Below, in pieces: positions 19,060 through 27,810 of a stretch of 64,000 nt of DNA. How positions within the stretch are numbered: the first letter of the stretch is position 1; each line of letters starts with the position of its first letter. Below the pieces are notes generated by a model, which saw only the letters and a list, made by a program, of their open reading frames with translations, was not told the DNA's origin and did not search any database. The translations under genes and the position numbers were made by a program. Origin of the DNA: Pseudomonadota bacterium (GTDB taxonomy: Bacteria > Pseudomonadota > Alphaproteobacteria > Rhizobiales > Hyphomicrobiaceae); the NCBI GenBank assembly GCA_023423275.1, contig JAFAFW010000054.1, forward strand, positions 1-64,000. Direction: 5' to 3'.

Positions 19060-19222
19060 CTCACGCGAATGCTGCCTCCCCCCTTTTGAGTGCAGCACGG
19101 GCGAGGATTGGAGCGACGAAAGGCGAACCAACGCGGTTTTCCCTTGTGCTCCAGCCCTCTCCCACCATGGGAGGCGATGAATTCCTCACTTTGAAGTGCG
19201 ATCATATCCTGGAGAATACCCG

Positions 19223-20359
19223 ATGCTCGACTGGTCCGAACCAGCCACGCCCGCAACCAACCCGACACCGCGCAAGCAGCCGATTAAAGCTCCGGCTGTG
19301 CCTGCTGACTCAACCGGCTTAGGAGAAATTGATCGTGGCGCGGGGCGCGTGTCCGTCGACGACAAGCGCATGATCAATTGCCGCGCCGACGTGAACCAAC
19401 TGCTGCCGCTGAAGTACACCTGGGCCTGGGAGAAATATCTCGCCGGCTGCAACAATCACTGGATGCCGACCGAAGTGTCGATGCAGGCCGATATCGCGCT
19501 GTGGAAGTCGCGCGACGGCCTGACCGACGATGAGCGCCGCGCCATCAAGCGCAACCTCGGCTTTTTCGCCGCGTCGGAATCTCTCGTCGCCAACAACATC
19601 GTGCTGGCCATCTATCGCCACCTGACCAATCCCGAATGCCGCCAGTATCTGCTGCGCCAAGCATTCGAGGAGGCGGTACACACGCACACGTTCCAGTACA
19701 TCGTCGAAAGTCTCGGCCTGGATGAGGGCGAGCTGTTCAATATGTACCGCGAAGTGCCGTCGATCACCGACAAGGCGGCGTGGGCGCTGAAACACACCAA
19801 GAACCTCGACGACGCCAACTTTGCGACAGGTACGCCGGAAGCGGACCAGAGCTTCCTCAAGGATCTTGTCGCCTTCTACGTCGTGTTCGAAGGCATGTGG
19901 TTCTACACCGGCTTCGCGCAGATTCTGTCGCTTGGCCGCCGCAACAAGATGGTCGGCATCGCCGAGCAGTATCAGTACATCCTGCGCGACGAGAGCATCC
20001 ATCTGAACTTCGGCATCGACGTCATCAACCAGATCAAGGCCGAGAATCCGCACCTTTGGACTAAGGCGTTCCAGGAGGAAGTTCGCGGCATGCTGCGTGA
20101 GGCGGCCGAGCTGGAAGCCGCCTACGGCCGCGATACGATGCCGCGCGGTTTCCTCGGCCTCAATGCGGCGCTGTGCGAGCAATACATGCACTTCATCGCC
20201 AATCGCCGCTGCGCGCAGATCGGGCTCGCGCCGGTATTCAAGGGCACGGAAAACCCGTTCCCCTGGATGTCGGAGGCCATGGACCTCAAGAAGGAGAAGA
20301 ACTTCTTCGAGACGCGCGTCATCGAATACCAGAACGGCGGCGCGCTGAGCTGGGAGTGA
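19223..20359 (+). CDS. nrdB: Class Ic-type ribonucleotide reductase small (beta) subunit
   Basis: The R2 ferritin-like subunit that provides the radical-generating metal site. Numbering from ATG 19223 (GGAGA eight bases upstream; 378 residues), the metal ligands read Glu119 (AASESLV), Glu150 and His153 (EEAVHTHTF), Glu223 (VFEGMW), and Glu257 and His260 (DESIH). The position of the radical tyrosine is Phe157. Glu as first ligand and Phe for Tyr are the marks of the chlamydial R2c, which uses a Mn/Fe centre instead of a tyrosyl radical. All seven positions are offset by +30 from the C. trachomatis numbering I recall. It is the second gene of the riboswitch-controlled operon. Confidence 0.95.
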   Translation: MLDWSEPATPATNPTPRKQPIKAPAVPADSTGLGEIDRGAGRVSVDDKRMINCRADVNQLLPLKYTWAWEKYLAGCNNHWMPTEVSMQADIALWKSRDGLTDDERRAIKRNLGFFAASESLVANNIVLAIYRHLTNPECRQYLLRQAFEEAVHTHTFQYIVESLGLDEGELFNMYREVPSITDKAAWALKHTKNLDDANFATGTPEADQSFLKDLVAFYVVFEGMWFYTGFAQILSLGRRNKMVGIAEQYQYILRDESIHLNFGIDVINQIKAENPHLWTKAFQEEVRGMLREAAELEAAYGRDTMPRGFLGLNAALCEQYMHFIANRRCAQIGLAPVFKGTENPFPWMSEAMDLKKEKNFFETRVIEYQNGGALSWE

Positions 20360-20368
20360 TCCGACATC

Positions 20369-22726
20369 TCAAATCCGAGGCCCCAGAGCTGATTGCATTT
20401 TAGTAATCAGCTCTGGGATCGCCACTGATTGCCCGTCCACGCTCAAGTGATAAACATAGTATCCAGCCAGCAGCACCATGACTGGAACGGCCACAACGTG
20501 AACCGTCCCCAACAAGCGAGAAAGCCATTTTCGATTGGCCACGTGCTTGTTAATGCGCAGGATCGAGATCACGATCATGAAGCTGACCATCATATAATCG
20601 AAAATAAACAGGCGATCTGAGAGCGTCGCCGTATCCGAACCCAATTGCGGGATGGCCAGGTAAAGCGCGACTGCGGAAAGCAGAGCCGTCACCTGGATCG
20701 TTACGATCGCCTCGAAATGCGTCGCGGGAATAAAGATCGACAGGTAGGCGACGATCAGAATGAACGCCAATGGGACAATGACGCGGAACACATAATCCGT
20801 TGTCTGACGCTGCATCAGCCAGACATAGCTCGCTTTATAGAACGGTACGACACTCGGCTGGTGCGTATAGGCATCAAGCAGAGGAATGAAATCCTCGTCA
20901 TAGCCCACGTATTGGCTCTTTGGTTCCCAGCCATCCGTCTGGATCTGCTTGTCGCGTAGCGACAGAGGCGGCGGCTGGACGATAAACGGTGCATCGCCAC
21001 GCTTCGGTTGCACGTCGATTGAAAATCTCTGCGTGTCGAACGGATAGTTCGACAGATCCGGCTCGAAGACGAAACGCCCCGCCACTTTGTAGATTTTCAT
21101 GCGTTCCGGATAGGCGTCGCTGCGCCCTCCGTTATGCAGTTCCTCAATGGTGATCTGCCGCTTGTTGGTACTGGGATCGAGATAGGCATTCGTAAAATCG
21201 AGCTGATCGATTGATGCGTTCGTATTATCGCGCATCGACAGATAGAACTCGGCGAAGAACGTCTTCTCACTGTCCTCGACACGCTGCGAGCGGATCATGT
21301 CGATATCGAGATAAAGGGTATTCAGGCGTCTCAACAGGCCGTCTCTCAGCCGCACGAACTGGACAGGTGCGAGTTGCGTACGTCCCAGCCCCCGCGGGAG
21401 CATGACGATGAACGGCGTGCGCGAGGCCGACCGGGTTTGCGGATCGAATGACCAGTTCTCAAACGCGCCTTTGAACGCGCCTCGTCCCGTCGCATACGTC
21501 GTCGTCAATTCTTTCAGTACCTGCGCGCGCAGACTCGCGATGTCGGTATGTGCGGCCGTACGCGCCGTTGCGACGATGAGAGCAATCATATCGGCAAACT
21601 GTGTACCAACGCCGATTGCACGCATGTTGACGTCGGAGAGCGCATCCGGCGCCGCATTTTCCGGACGCGGCGTACATTCTCCAGTCGACCACCCCGGTGC
21701 CTGAGCGATCTTGCGCCCCTCCATCACCCACGCCCCTGGCGCATCGCGGTCGATCAGGGTTCTCAATCTGTCGCTGTAGACTTCGGGCAGACGATCCCAT
21801 GCAAGCTGATAGATGGAATTCGGGTAGGCATTGGCAAATTCGGGAGGGAGCGCATCGATCCGTCCTGTGATGAACAAGGCCGGCGATACGTCTTCGGCCA
21901 GCAGTTTCTTGACGACATCGACCAGACGGCGGCTGCCGATGCTCAGGATCAGAAGGTCTGGCTGCTTTTCCTTCAGATCGGCAACCATCGCGGAAATTTC
22001 GCTGGCCACCAGTTCATCGTTCTGCAGCGTCAGCCGGTGATCGCCAATAAGGCCCTTCGGGTTGAGCGCCTCCTTCAGGCCGTCACCAAGAGATGCGCTG
22101 AACACCATATCCGACAACCCGACGAACGCCGGTCTCTCGTAGTAACTCTGGCGGATGAACTCGGTCATCACCGGCACGCGTTCGGCATCCTGCGAGGCGC
22201 GCATGGTCAGCACGTTCGGCGAGCCTTCAAAGATGCTGTTGACGGATATGTCCGAGAGATACGGAATCTTGCTGTTGCGGATGTCGTCACCCAGCGTGTC
22301 GAACACCTCTTTCGCGCGGTTCGAATTCGATAAACCGACAATGGCGAGCGTGTCGGGATTGTTGATCGCCAGACGCATGTTGGCGACGCTCTTCTGGGCG
22401 CTGCGCTCGTCGTCCAAGAAGTTGAGGACGACGCGTCGTCCGCCGATGCCTCCGCGCTGGTTGAAGTTGTCTGCGACGAATGTCGACAGCTTCTTGACGG
22501 CCGCGACGTCCCCGGGGTCGTAGCAGACGTCGTTTCGCGAACTCATGAGAATGGCGATATCGAGCGGCGGGCCGTCAGCCGCCTGGGCCTCTTCCGCCCC
22601 GGCCGATGAAGCGACGACCGCAGCCAGGCATAAAAAGGAAAGTACGCCCGTCCCCAATCGGACCATCCACGCGTGGCGGCGCGCTGATGGCGCTCCTTCG
22701 CCCGAGGATACGAGGCCGCCTCGCAT
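20369..22726 (-). CDS. Periplasmic binding domain fused to a pentameric ligand-gated ion channel
   Basis: Counting from ATG 22726 (785 residues; GGGGGG upstream), a signal peptide (about 23-44) is followed by a type I periplasmic-binding domain of the Leu/Ile/Val-receptor kind (about 54-440; LDIAILMSSRNDVCYDP, AIVGLSNSNRAKE). Next is a pLGIC extracellular beta-sandwich (about 460-640) with the loop signature YPFDTQRFSI (561-570) in place of a Cys-loop. Four membrane helices follow: M1 VFRVIVPLAFILIVAYLSIF (about 645-667), pore-lining M2 FEAIVTIQVTALLSAVALYL (about 670-694, Glu at the -2' position as in cation-selective GLIC), M3 (about 703-725) and M4 (about 738-761). It probably opens a cation pore on binding a small solute in the periplasm. 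Starts at 22666 or 22798 are also possible. Confidence 0.88.
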   Translation of the reverse strand: MRGGLVSSGEGAPSARRHAWMVRLGTGVLSFLCLAAVVASSAGAEEAQAADGPPLDIAILMSSRNDVCYDPGDVAAVKKLSTFVADNFNQRGGIGGRRVVLNFLDDERSAQKSVANMRLAINNPDTLAIVGLSNSNRAKEVFDTLGDDIRNSKIPYLSDISVNSIFEGSPNVLTMRASQDAERVPVMTEFIRQSYYERPAFVGLSDMVFSASLGDGLKEALNPKGLIGDHRLTLQNDELVASEISAMVADLKEKQPDLLILSIGSRRLVDVVKKLLAEDVSPALFITGRIDALPPEFANAYPNSIYQLAWDRLPEVYSDRLRTLIDRDAPGAWVMEGRKIAQAPGWSTGECTPRPENAAPDALSDVNMRAIGVGTQFADMIALIVATARTAAHTDIASLRAQVLKELTTTYATGRGAFKGAFENWSFDPQTRSASRTPFIVMLPRGLGRTQLAPVQFVRLRDGLLRRLNTLYLDIDMIRSQRVEDSEKTFFAEFYLSMRDNTNASIDQLDFTNAYLDPSTNKRQITIEELHNGGRSDAYPERMKIYKVAGRFVFEPDLSNYPFDTQRFSIDVQPKRGDAPFIVQPPPLSLRDKQIQTDGWEPKSQYVGYDEDFIPLLDAYTHQPSVVPFYKASYVWLMQRQTTDYVFRVIVPLAFILIVAYLSIFIPATHFEAIVTIQVTALLSAVALYLAIPQLGSDTATLSDRLFIFDYMMVSFMIVISILRINKHVANRKWLSRLLGTVHVVAVPVMVLLAGYYVYHLSVDGQSVAIPELITKMQSALGPRI
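20382..20417. terminator. Bidirectional hairpin between nrdB and the channel gene
   Basis: A perfect 13-bp stem CCCAGAGCTGATT / AATCAGCTCTGGG with a 10-nt loop lies 22 bp after nrdB and overlaps the last codons of the convergent channel gene. It has no strong T-run on either side. Position and symmetry suggest a shared 3' end for the two convergent transcripts. Confidence 0.6.
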
Positions 22727-22920
22727 GACACTTGCCCCCCAACGCTGACACCCGGCTGCGCATCCTGCAGCGTACCGACGCTCCACTAGCCTGACCATTT
22801 ACAACAGCGCAATGGCGTTTCGTCGGCAAATAGGACACAGCTTCACAACGAACGACGTATGCCGATCGTGTCTGGAATCCGCGCCGTCGTGAGACGACCC
22901 CAGGCATAGCCCACGCAGAA

Positions 22921-22956
22921 AAGAAAATGGCCGGACCGCTTTCGCGGCCCGGCCAT
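22921..22956 (-). terminator. Rho-independent terminator of the TRAP operon
   Basis: On the reverse strand, ATGGCCGG..CCGC-GAAA-GCGG..CCGGCCAT forms a long GC stem with a tetraloop, followed by TTTTCTTTTC. It starts 25 bp after the dctM stop. The region between it and the channel gene start (22727-22920) shows no gene I can support. Confidence 0.88.
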
Positions 22957-22980
22957 CGTCGTCCGAGTACGTCCCAGGTG

Positions 22981-24273
22981 TCAGTTGATGAATTGCGGCA
23001 TCACCAGGCGCGGCAGGAAGAGCGCAATTTCCGGGAACAGGATCACGATGAAAACGACAGCCAGGAACAGGGCATAGAAAACCCACATCTGGCTCATCAC
23101 TTCCGAGACTTTGATCTTGCCGATGACGCAAGCCAGCAGGAGGCAAAGGCCATAAGGTGGTGTGACAAGCCCAAGAGCCAGGGTCATGACGACGACAAGT
23201 CCCGCGTGAATGGGATTTGCACCCGACGACGCAACCAATTCGCTGACAATCGGCATGAATATGATGATGGCTGGAATACCATCCATGAACGTGCCGAGAA
23301 TGATGAAGACGGCGCAAATAAAGAACAACGTCAACGTCGGATGCTGCGCCACCGGCCCCGCGAGTTCAGCAATTTGTGCAGGTGCATCGAAGTAGGCGAG
23401 GAGCCACCCGAACACCATTGCAGCAGCGACGGCGATGAGCGGCTGTGAGTAGATCACCGTCGCATCCACCAGCACCCTGGGTATGTCACGCAGTTTTGCT
23501 GACCGGAACACGCCAAAGATCAGGAAGATTGTATAGACGCAAGCAATCATGCCCGCTTCGGTCGCGGTGAACTGTCCCGTCAATACGCCGCCGATGATGA
23601 TGACCGGCACGAGTAGAGGCAAGAAGCCGCCTTTGAAGGCCGAGCCGAGTTCCGTCAGCGAGGCGGACTGTTCGGCCGGAATATCATTCTTCACGGCGTA
23701 ATAGTATGCGTAGAACATCTGGCCTGCACCGACCAGCATCCCGGGTATCGCACCGGCCAGGAACAGAGCGCCGATCGATACGCCGCCAGCCGCCCCATAG
23801 ATCACCATCAAGATGCTCGGTGGAATGATCACACCCATGGTCGACGACGCCGCCGTGATCGCGACGGTGAACCGGCGATCAAATCCACGCTTGATCATGG
23901 CCGGGATGAGAACTGCACCAACGCCAGCCGTGTCCGCCGTCGAAGAACCGGACATACCGGCGAAGATCATGCTGACGACGACGTTGATATGCGCCAGACC
24001 GCCGCGCACCCAGCCAACCAGGGCATAGGCGAGACGCACCAGGCGATCCGTAATCAACCCGGCGTTCAAAAGCTGGCCGGCCAGAAGGAAGAACGGCACG
24101 GCCATCAGCGTGAACGAATTAAGCCCGTGAAACATCTGCTGAGCAATGAGATCGAAGCTCAGTCCTTCCCACCAGATGATCAAAGCAGACGCGAGCGCCA
24201 AGGAGTGCGCAATCGGCACCCGCAGCAACACGAGGCCGAAGAAGGCGATGAAGAGGGCGGCAATGGGGCTCAC
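22981..24273 (-). CDS. TRAP transporter large permease (DctM family)
   Basis: The 12-helix inner-membrane subunit of a tripartite ATP-independent periplasmic transporter that imports organic acids using an ion gradient. The 430-residue protein opens with ALFIAFFGLVLLRVPIAHSLALAS and contains the DctM blocks AVPFFLLAGQLLNAGL, FAGMSGSSTADTAGVGAVLIPAMIKRGF, and GIPAIIIFMPIV. It overlaps the small permease by 4 bp and is followed by a strong terminator, so it ends the operon. Confidence 0.95.
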   Translation of the reverse strand: MSPIAALFIAFFGLVLLRVPIAHSLALASALIIWWEGLSFDLIAQQMFHGLNSFTLMAVPFFLLAGQLLNAGLITDRLVRLAYALVGWVRGGLAHINVVVSMIFAGMSGSSTADTAGVGAVLIPAMIKRGFDRRFTVAITAASSTMGVIIPPSILMVIYGAAGGVSIGALFLAGAIPGMLVGAGQMFYAYYYAVKNDIPAEQSASLTELGSAFKGGFLPLLVPVIIIGGVLTGQFTATEAGMIACVYTIFLIFGVFRSAKLRDIPRVLVDATVIYSQPLIAVAAAMVFGWLLAYFDAPAQIAELAGPVAQHPTLTLFFICAVFIILGTFMDGIPAIIIFMPIVSELVASSGANPIHAGLVVVMTLALGLVTPPYGLCLLLACVIGKIKVSEVMSQMWVFYALFLAVVFIVILFPEIALFLPRLVMPQFIN

Positions 24274-24785
24274 GGCTTTACCCCCTCTTCTTCAAGAATT
24301 TCGAGTTCGACGGCGGGCGGTGGTGGAGAGCCCGTCAGCAGATGCTCGATCGAGAACAGCATCATGGGTATCGCGGGGATCGGAAGGGCAATCAGAAACG
24401 GCCACAAGGGAAATCCCATCATCGGCGTGAAGCGACTGACGCCCGCCATGGCCTGCTTCGCGCCCGTCCAAAAGATCAGAACGGCGAAGATCAAAACAAG
24501 GATATTCACCAGAACACGCAAGAAACGATCAATGCGCGGCGACAGCGGGGGCAGAACCTCAACCGCGAGATGGGCTTGGCGGCGCGTGCAGACGGCCGCC
24601 CCCAACATCACCGACCAGACAAACAGCGAAACTGAAACCTCCGACGGCCACAGCAGCGGTGATTTCAAAATCTGCCTGTAAACGACGTCGATAAATACGA
24701 CCGCCGTGAAAACCAAGAGACAGAACGCAGCGGCGTAGCCGCACCATCGTTCCAAAGCGGCGTTGAACCGCACAAAAGCTTCCAT
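24270..24785 (-). CDS. TRAP transporter small permease (DctQ family)
   Basis: A 171-residue membrane protein with four helices, the companion of DctM. Start 24785 is chosen because GGAGGAAGG lies at proper spacing; the open frame continues to 24821. The conserved DctQ part YAAAFCLLVFTAVVFIDVVYRQ is near the N-terminus. It sits between the binding protein and DctM in the usual dctP-dctQ-dctM order. Confidence 0.9.
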   Translation of the reverse strand: MEAFVRFNAALERWCGYAAAFCLLVFTAVVFIDVVYRQILKSPLLWPSEVSVSLFVWSVMLGAAVCTRRQAHLAVEVLPPLSPRIDRFLRVLVNILVLIFAVLIFWTGAKQAMAGVSRFTPMMGFPLWPFLIALPIPAIPMMLFSIEHLLTGSPPPPAVELEILEEEGVKP

Positions 24786-24861
24786 CGCTTGCCTTCCTCC
24801 CCCCATGTGTGAACGCTCCAAGGCAGAAGCGCCGGCTGCTTGTTGTGCGTGGGCGATAAAT

Positions 24862-24896
24862 ATCGGCGCCGGACGAGGTCCTCGCCCGGCGCCGAT
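24862..24896. promoter_or_regulatory. Strong hairpin between dctP and dctQ
   Basis: An 11-bp arm ATCGGCGCCGG pairs with CCGGCGCCGAT, with an inner CGAG/CTCG stem in the loop, 14 bp after the dctP stop. There is no T-run. Such hairpins after binding-protein genes often protect the upstream mRNA and lower permease expression. Confidence 0.6.
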
Positions 24897-24909
24897 CCAT
24901 GCTCAGCGA

Positions 24910-25911
24910 TTACTTCAATGCCCGAACACGGGCAAGCATGTCGTTCGTTCCCAATTCCTTGGCGACTTCATCCTGCAATCCAGACAGCTTTGCAACAAAC
25001 GGAGCCGTATCGACCTTGTTGACCTTCACGCCGTTCTTTTCCTGCATGTCCTTGAGGACTTGGGCATCGCTCTCGACCGCGTCTTTTACAGCGAACGTCG
25101 AGATTTCGCCGGCAACCTTCATCACCGCTGCCTTCTGCTTGTCAGACAGCTTGTTCCAGGTGATGTCGCTCATGAAGATGCCCGAGATCGGCCACTGATG
25201 GCCGGTAAGGGAGAAATACTGAGCGACTTCGTAGTGCTTGTTCAGCCCATACGAACCAGGTGAATTTTCAGCCGATTGGATCAGGCCGGTCTGCATGCCG
25301 GTGTAGAGATCGCCAAACGGAATGGCCAGCGGCGAAGTTCCGAGCGCTCCCCAGACCTTGGATTCGACCGGCGAAGCCATCACGCGCATCTTGATCTGAT
25401 CGAGATCTGCGATCGAAGTCACCGGCCCTTTGTTGCTGTAATAGTGCCGTGCGCCCGGGGTGATCAGTCCGACGCGACGGAAGCCCGGTTTGACCTCGTC
25501 AGTCATTGCGTCGAACATCTTCAGGAATTCAGGATCGTTCAACGTCTTGAGGAAGTGGTTTTCGTCAGCAAACAAATAGCTGACGCTGAGGATGCCGTAC
25601 TTCTTCACGAAGCTCGAAGCGTTGGCCGTGGTCGAGACCGACATATCCATGTTGCCGCTCTTCAGACCATCGAGCATCGAGGTCTCGGTTCCGAGCTGGC
25701 CGCCGGGGAAAATGCGCACGGTGATTTCGCCGCCTGATTCTTCCGAAAGCCGCTTCGCAAAGTGCTGCGCCGTGCGATGGTACGTGTGACCGGTGACCTG
25801 GTCATGCCCGAGACGCAGCGTAATCTTTTGCGCCATCGCGGGGACAGCGCTTCCAATAGCCAGTCCGAGCCCCAGGGCAGCGATAACAGTACGGCGTTTA
25901 AAGGTCGTCAT
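24910..25911 (-). CDS. TRAP transporter substrate-binding protein (DctP family)
   Basis: The 333-residue periplasmic receptor of the TRAP system. Signal peptide MTTFKRRTVIAALGLGLAIG..AMAQ is followed by the DctP fold: LRLGHDQVTGHTYH near the start, a hinge region QIKMRVMASPVESKVWGALGTSP with the conserved Arg that holds the substrate carboxylate, and PFGDLYTGMQTGLIQSAENS. The ligand is expected to be a carboxylate. The CoA-transferase gene upstream (108 bp) suggests an acid that is activated to its CoA ester after uptake. Confidence 0.94.
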   Translation of the reverse strand: MTTFKRRTVIAALGLGLAIGSAVPAMAQKITLRLGHDQVTGHTYHRTAQHFAKRLSEESGGEITVRIFPGGQLGTETSMLDGLKSGNMDMSVSTTANASSFVKKYGILSVSYLFADENHFLKTLNDPEFLKMFDAMTDEVKPGFRRVGLITPGARHYYSNKGPVTSIADLDQIKMRVMASPVESKVWGALGTSPLAIPFGDLYTGMQTGLIQSAENSPGSYGLNKHYEVAQYFSLTGHQWPISGIFMSDITWNKLSDKQKAAVMKVAGEISTFAVKDAVESDAQVLKDMQEKNGVKVNKVDTAPFVAKLSGLQDEVAKELGTNDMLARVRALK

Positions 25912-26019
25912 GAGCGTTTCTCCTTTGACATCTACGGTTTGAAATTTTTGAAATTGAATATCAGTCCGGCTCTCGAGCGCCTCCTCGCACCCACCTCGTT
26001 TAAACCTATGAAAGTGCGA

Positions 26020-27639
26020 TCAGCCACGGTTTTGGTCTTGCGCCCTCAGCCATTCCGCTACGCGCTCCGAACGCGGCTGCGATGCTTTTTTTGCCAAATC
26101 TGCCGCCAGGTTCATCGGCTCCGCGCGGAACAGGCGCGCATCCATCTCGCGGCAATTATCCGCAATGGTGGGCTTGAATGCCATGTGAGCATAGATATCA
26201 CGCTGCACGTCAATACCCGGGGCGATTTCGATGAGCTCCAGCCCGCTCGCCATCCGCCGGAACACCGCGCGCTCCGTCACATACAGCACTTCCTGACCGC
26301 GCTCCCAACCGTAAGCGCCGTTGTATGAAAGCTGCTCGACTTCCGCCAGAAACTTGCGATGCTTGCCCTCGCGCGCGATGTGCGCCTTGCCGTCCGGCCA
26401 GCGGATATCCAGACCACCTGCTGTGAACGTTCCGCCGAACACGACTTTTCGTGCATTCTGGCTGATGTTCACGAAGCCACCGATACCGACGATGCGGCCA
26501 TCGAACCGGCTGATATTGACGTTGCCTTTCTCATCCACCTGAGCAAACGACAGGAAGGCGAGATCGAGTCCGCCACCATCATAGAAATCGAACTGGTAGG
26601 GCTGGTCGATCATGGCCCAGTAGTTGCGCGCGGCCCCGGCCTCGTGCCCCACGGCCGGTGCGCCACCGATCAGCCCCTGTTCGTTGGTCAGCACGATATG
26701 ATCGAGAATCCGCTCCTCGGCGCCGACCGTGCCAATTCCCGTCGAAATGCCGGATCCGAGATTGCACACCGCCCCGGGAAATACTTCCATCGCTCCGCGA
26801 CGGGCGACCACCTTGCGGGGATCGAGCGGCAGTGGCTCGAACGAGGACAGCGGTTCCCTCAATTCGCCTGCGAACGACGGGGAATACTCGGTGCCGTAGG
26901 TCTGACGCTGTGCCGGATCAACGACGACGAAATCCACCAGCATGCCCGGAATCTTGACCTGCTTGCCGGGCAGCGTGCCGCGGTTCGCCATCCGCTTGAC
27001 CTGGACGATGACGACGCCTCCTGCCCGGCGCGTCGCCTGCGCCATGGAGATCATCTCGCCGTAGACGGCTTCCTGCTCCATGGTGATGTTGCCATCCTCA
27101 TCGGCAGTGGTACCGCGGAGGAACGCGACATCGATCTTGATCGGCTTGTAGAACAGCCACTCCTCGCCCTTCAGCTCCACCAGCTCGACGAGGTCTTCCT
27201 TGGTGCGCGGGCTCTGCTTGCCGCCGCCGTGGCGTGGATCAACAAGCGTATGAAGGCCCGTCTTCGTGAACAGTCCCGGGCGTCCGGCTGCCAGATCGCG
27301 CATCATCTGAGACAGCGCACCTTGCGGCAGCGTATAGGCCTCGATCTTATCGGCGGCCGCCATGTCGGAAATCGGTGGAGAATCCACGTAGGTGCCGCAA
27401 ATGATGCGCTTCAGCATGCCGTCCTGAGCGAAATGCCCGGCGCCACGCTTATCGCGATCTCCAAGGCCCACAGGATGCAGCGATGTGATCTGCCGAGGAT
27501 GTCCGGTTTCGCGAAAGCGCTGGCCAAGCGCCGCCATCAGCGTCTCGGGTACCGAGTGACCGCCGCCCGAGCCGCCGATCACAACAGTATCGCCGTCCCG
27601 CACCAGGGCTACGGCATCAGCAACAGAAATGACCCTCAC
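26020..27639 (-). CDS. Acetate/propionate CoA-transferase family I enzyme (YdiF/Pct-like)
   Basis: A 539-residue fused alpha-beta class I CoA-transferase. It has the N-terminal GGSGGGHSVPETLMAALGQRF region and DGNITMEQEAVYGEM in the alpha half. The beta half has NLGSGISTGIG and the catalytic Glu in TNEQGLIGGAP. The family moves CoA from an acyl-CoA donor to a short carboxylate in the cytoplasm. Its place directly before the TRAP genes on the same strand suggests it activates the imported acid. It is divergent from MaoC-tetR across a 171-bp gap. Confidence 0.9.
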   Translation of the reverse strand: MRVISVADAVALVRDGDTVVIGGSGGGHSVPETLMAALGQRFRETGHPRQITSLHPVGLGDRDKRGAGHFAQDGMLKRIICGTYVDSPPISDMAAADKIEAYTLPQGALSQMMRDLAAGRPGLFTKTGLHTLVDPRHGGGKQSPRTKEDLVELVELKGEEWLFYKPIKIDVAFLRGTTADEDGNITMEQEAVYGEMISMAQATRRAGGVVIVQVKRMANRGTLPGKQVKIPGMLVDFVVVDPAQRQTYGTEYSPSFAGELREPLSSFEPLPLDPRKVVARRGAMEVFPGAVCNLGSGISTGIGTVGAEERILDHIVLTNEQGLIGGAPAVGHEAGAARNYWAMIDQPYQFDFYDGGGLDLAFLSFAQVDEKGNVNISRFDGRIVGIGGFVNISQNARKVVFGGTFTAGGLDIRWPDGKAHIAREGKHRKFLAEVEQLSYNGAYGWERGQEVLYVTERAVFRRMASGLELIEIAPGIDVQRDIYAHMAFKPTIADNCREMDARLFRAEPMNLAADLAKKASQPRSERVAEWLRAQDQNRG

Positions 27640-27734
27640 CCGCTTGTTCCTCCACGAAGCAGAAAATCCGCGTCGGCTTCTGACCGATTTTGCGCGGCAT
27701 CCTGACTTCAGGACGAATATGAGTCAATGCTATT

Positions 27735-27748
27735 TTACTGAGTAGTAA
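27735..27748. promoter_or_regulatory. Candidate TetR-type operator
   Basis: TTACT-GAGT-AGTAA is a perfect 5-bp-arm dyad, extended on the right by further AGTAAGTAA repeats. It lies in the shared promoter gap between the CoA-transferase/TRAP operon and the MaoC-tetR pair. TetR-type regulators of fatty-acid and CoA genes often use TACT/AGTA half-sites. Confidence 0.5.
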
Positions 27749-27810
27749 GTAAGTAATATACTGCCGGCCAACAGGCGCAAAGCCGTGATCCCGGAGGAGA
27801 CGAAGAGAGA

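Noticed and set aside
22799..23317. Minus-strand 172-residue frame near the end of the TRAP operon
   Set aside because: Overlaps the TRAP large permease in another frame and crosses its terminator; no family resemblance.
26359..27705. Plus-strand 448-residue frame opposite the CoA-transferase
   Set aside because: Antisense shadow with low-complexity composition; the opposite strand encodes a complete enzyme.
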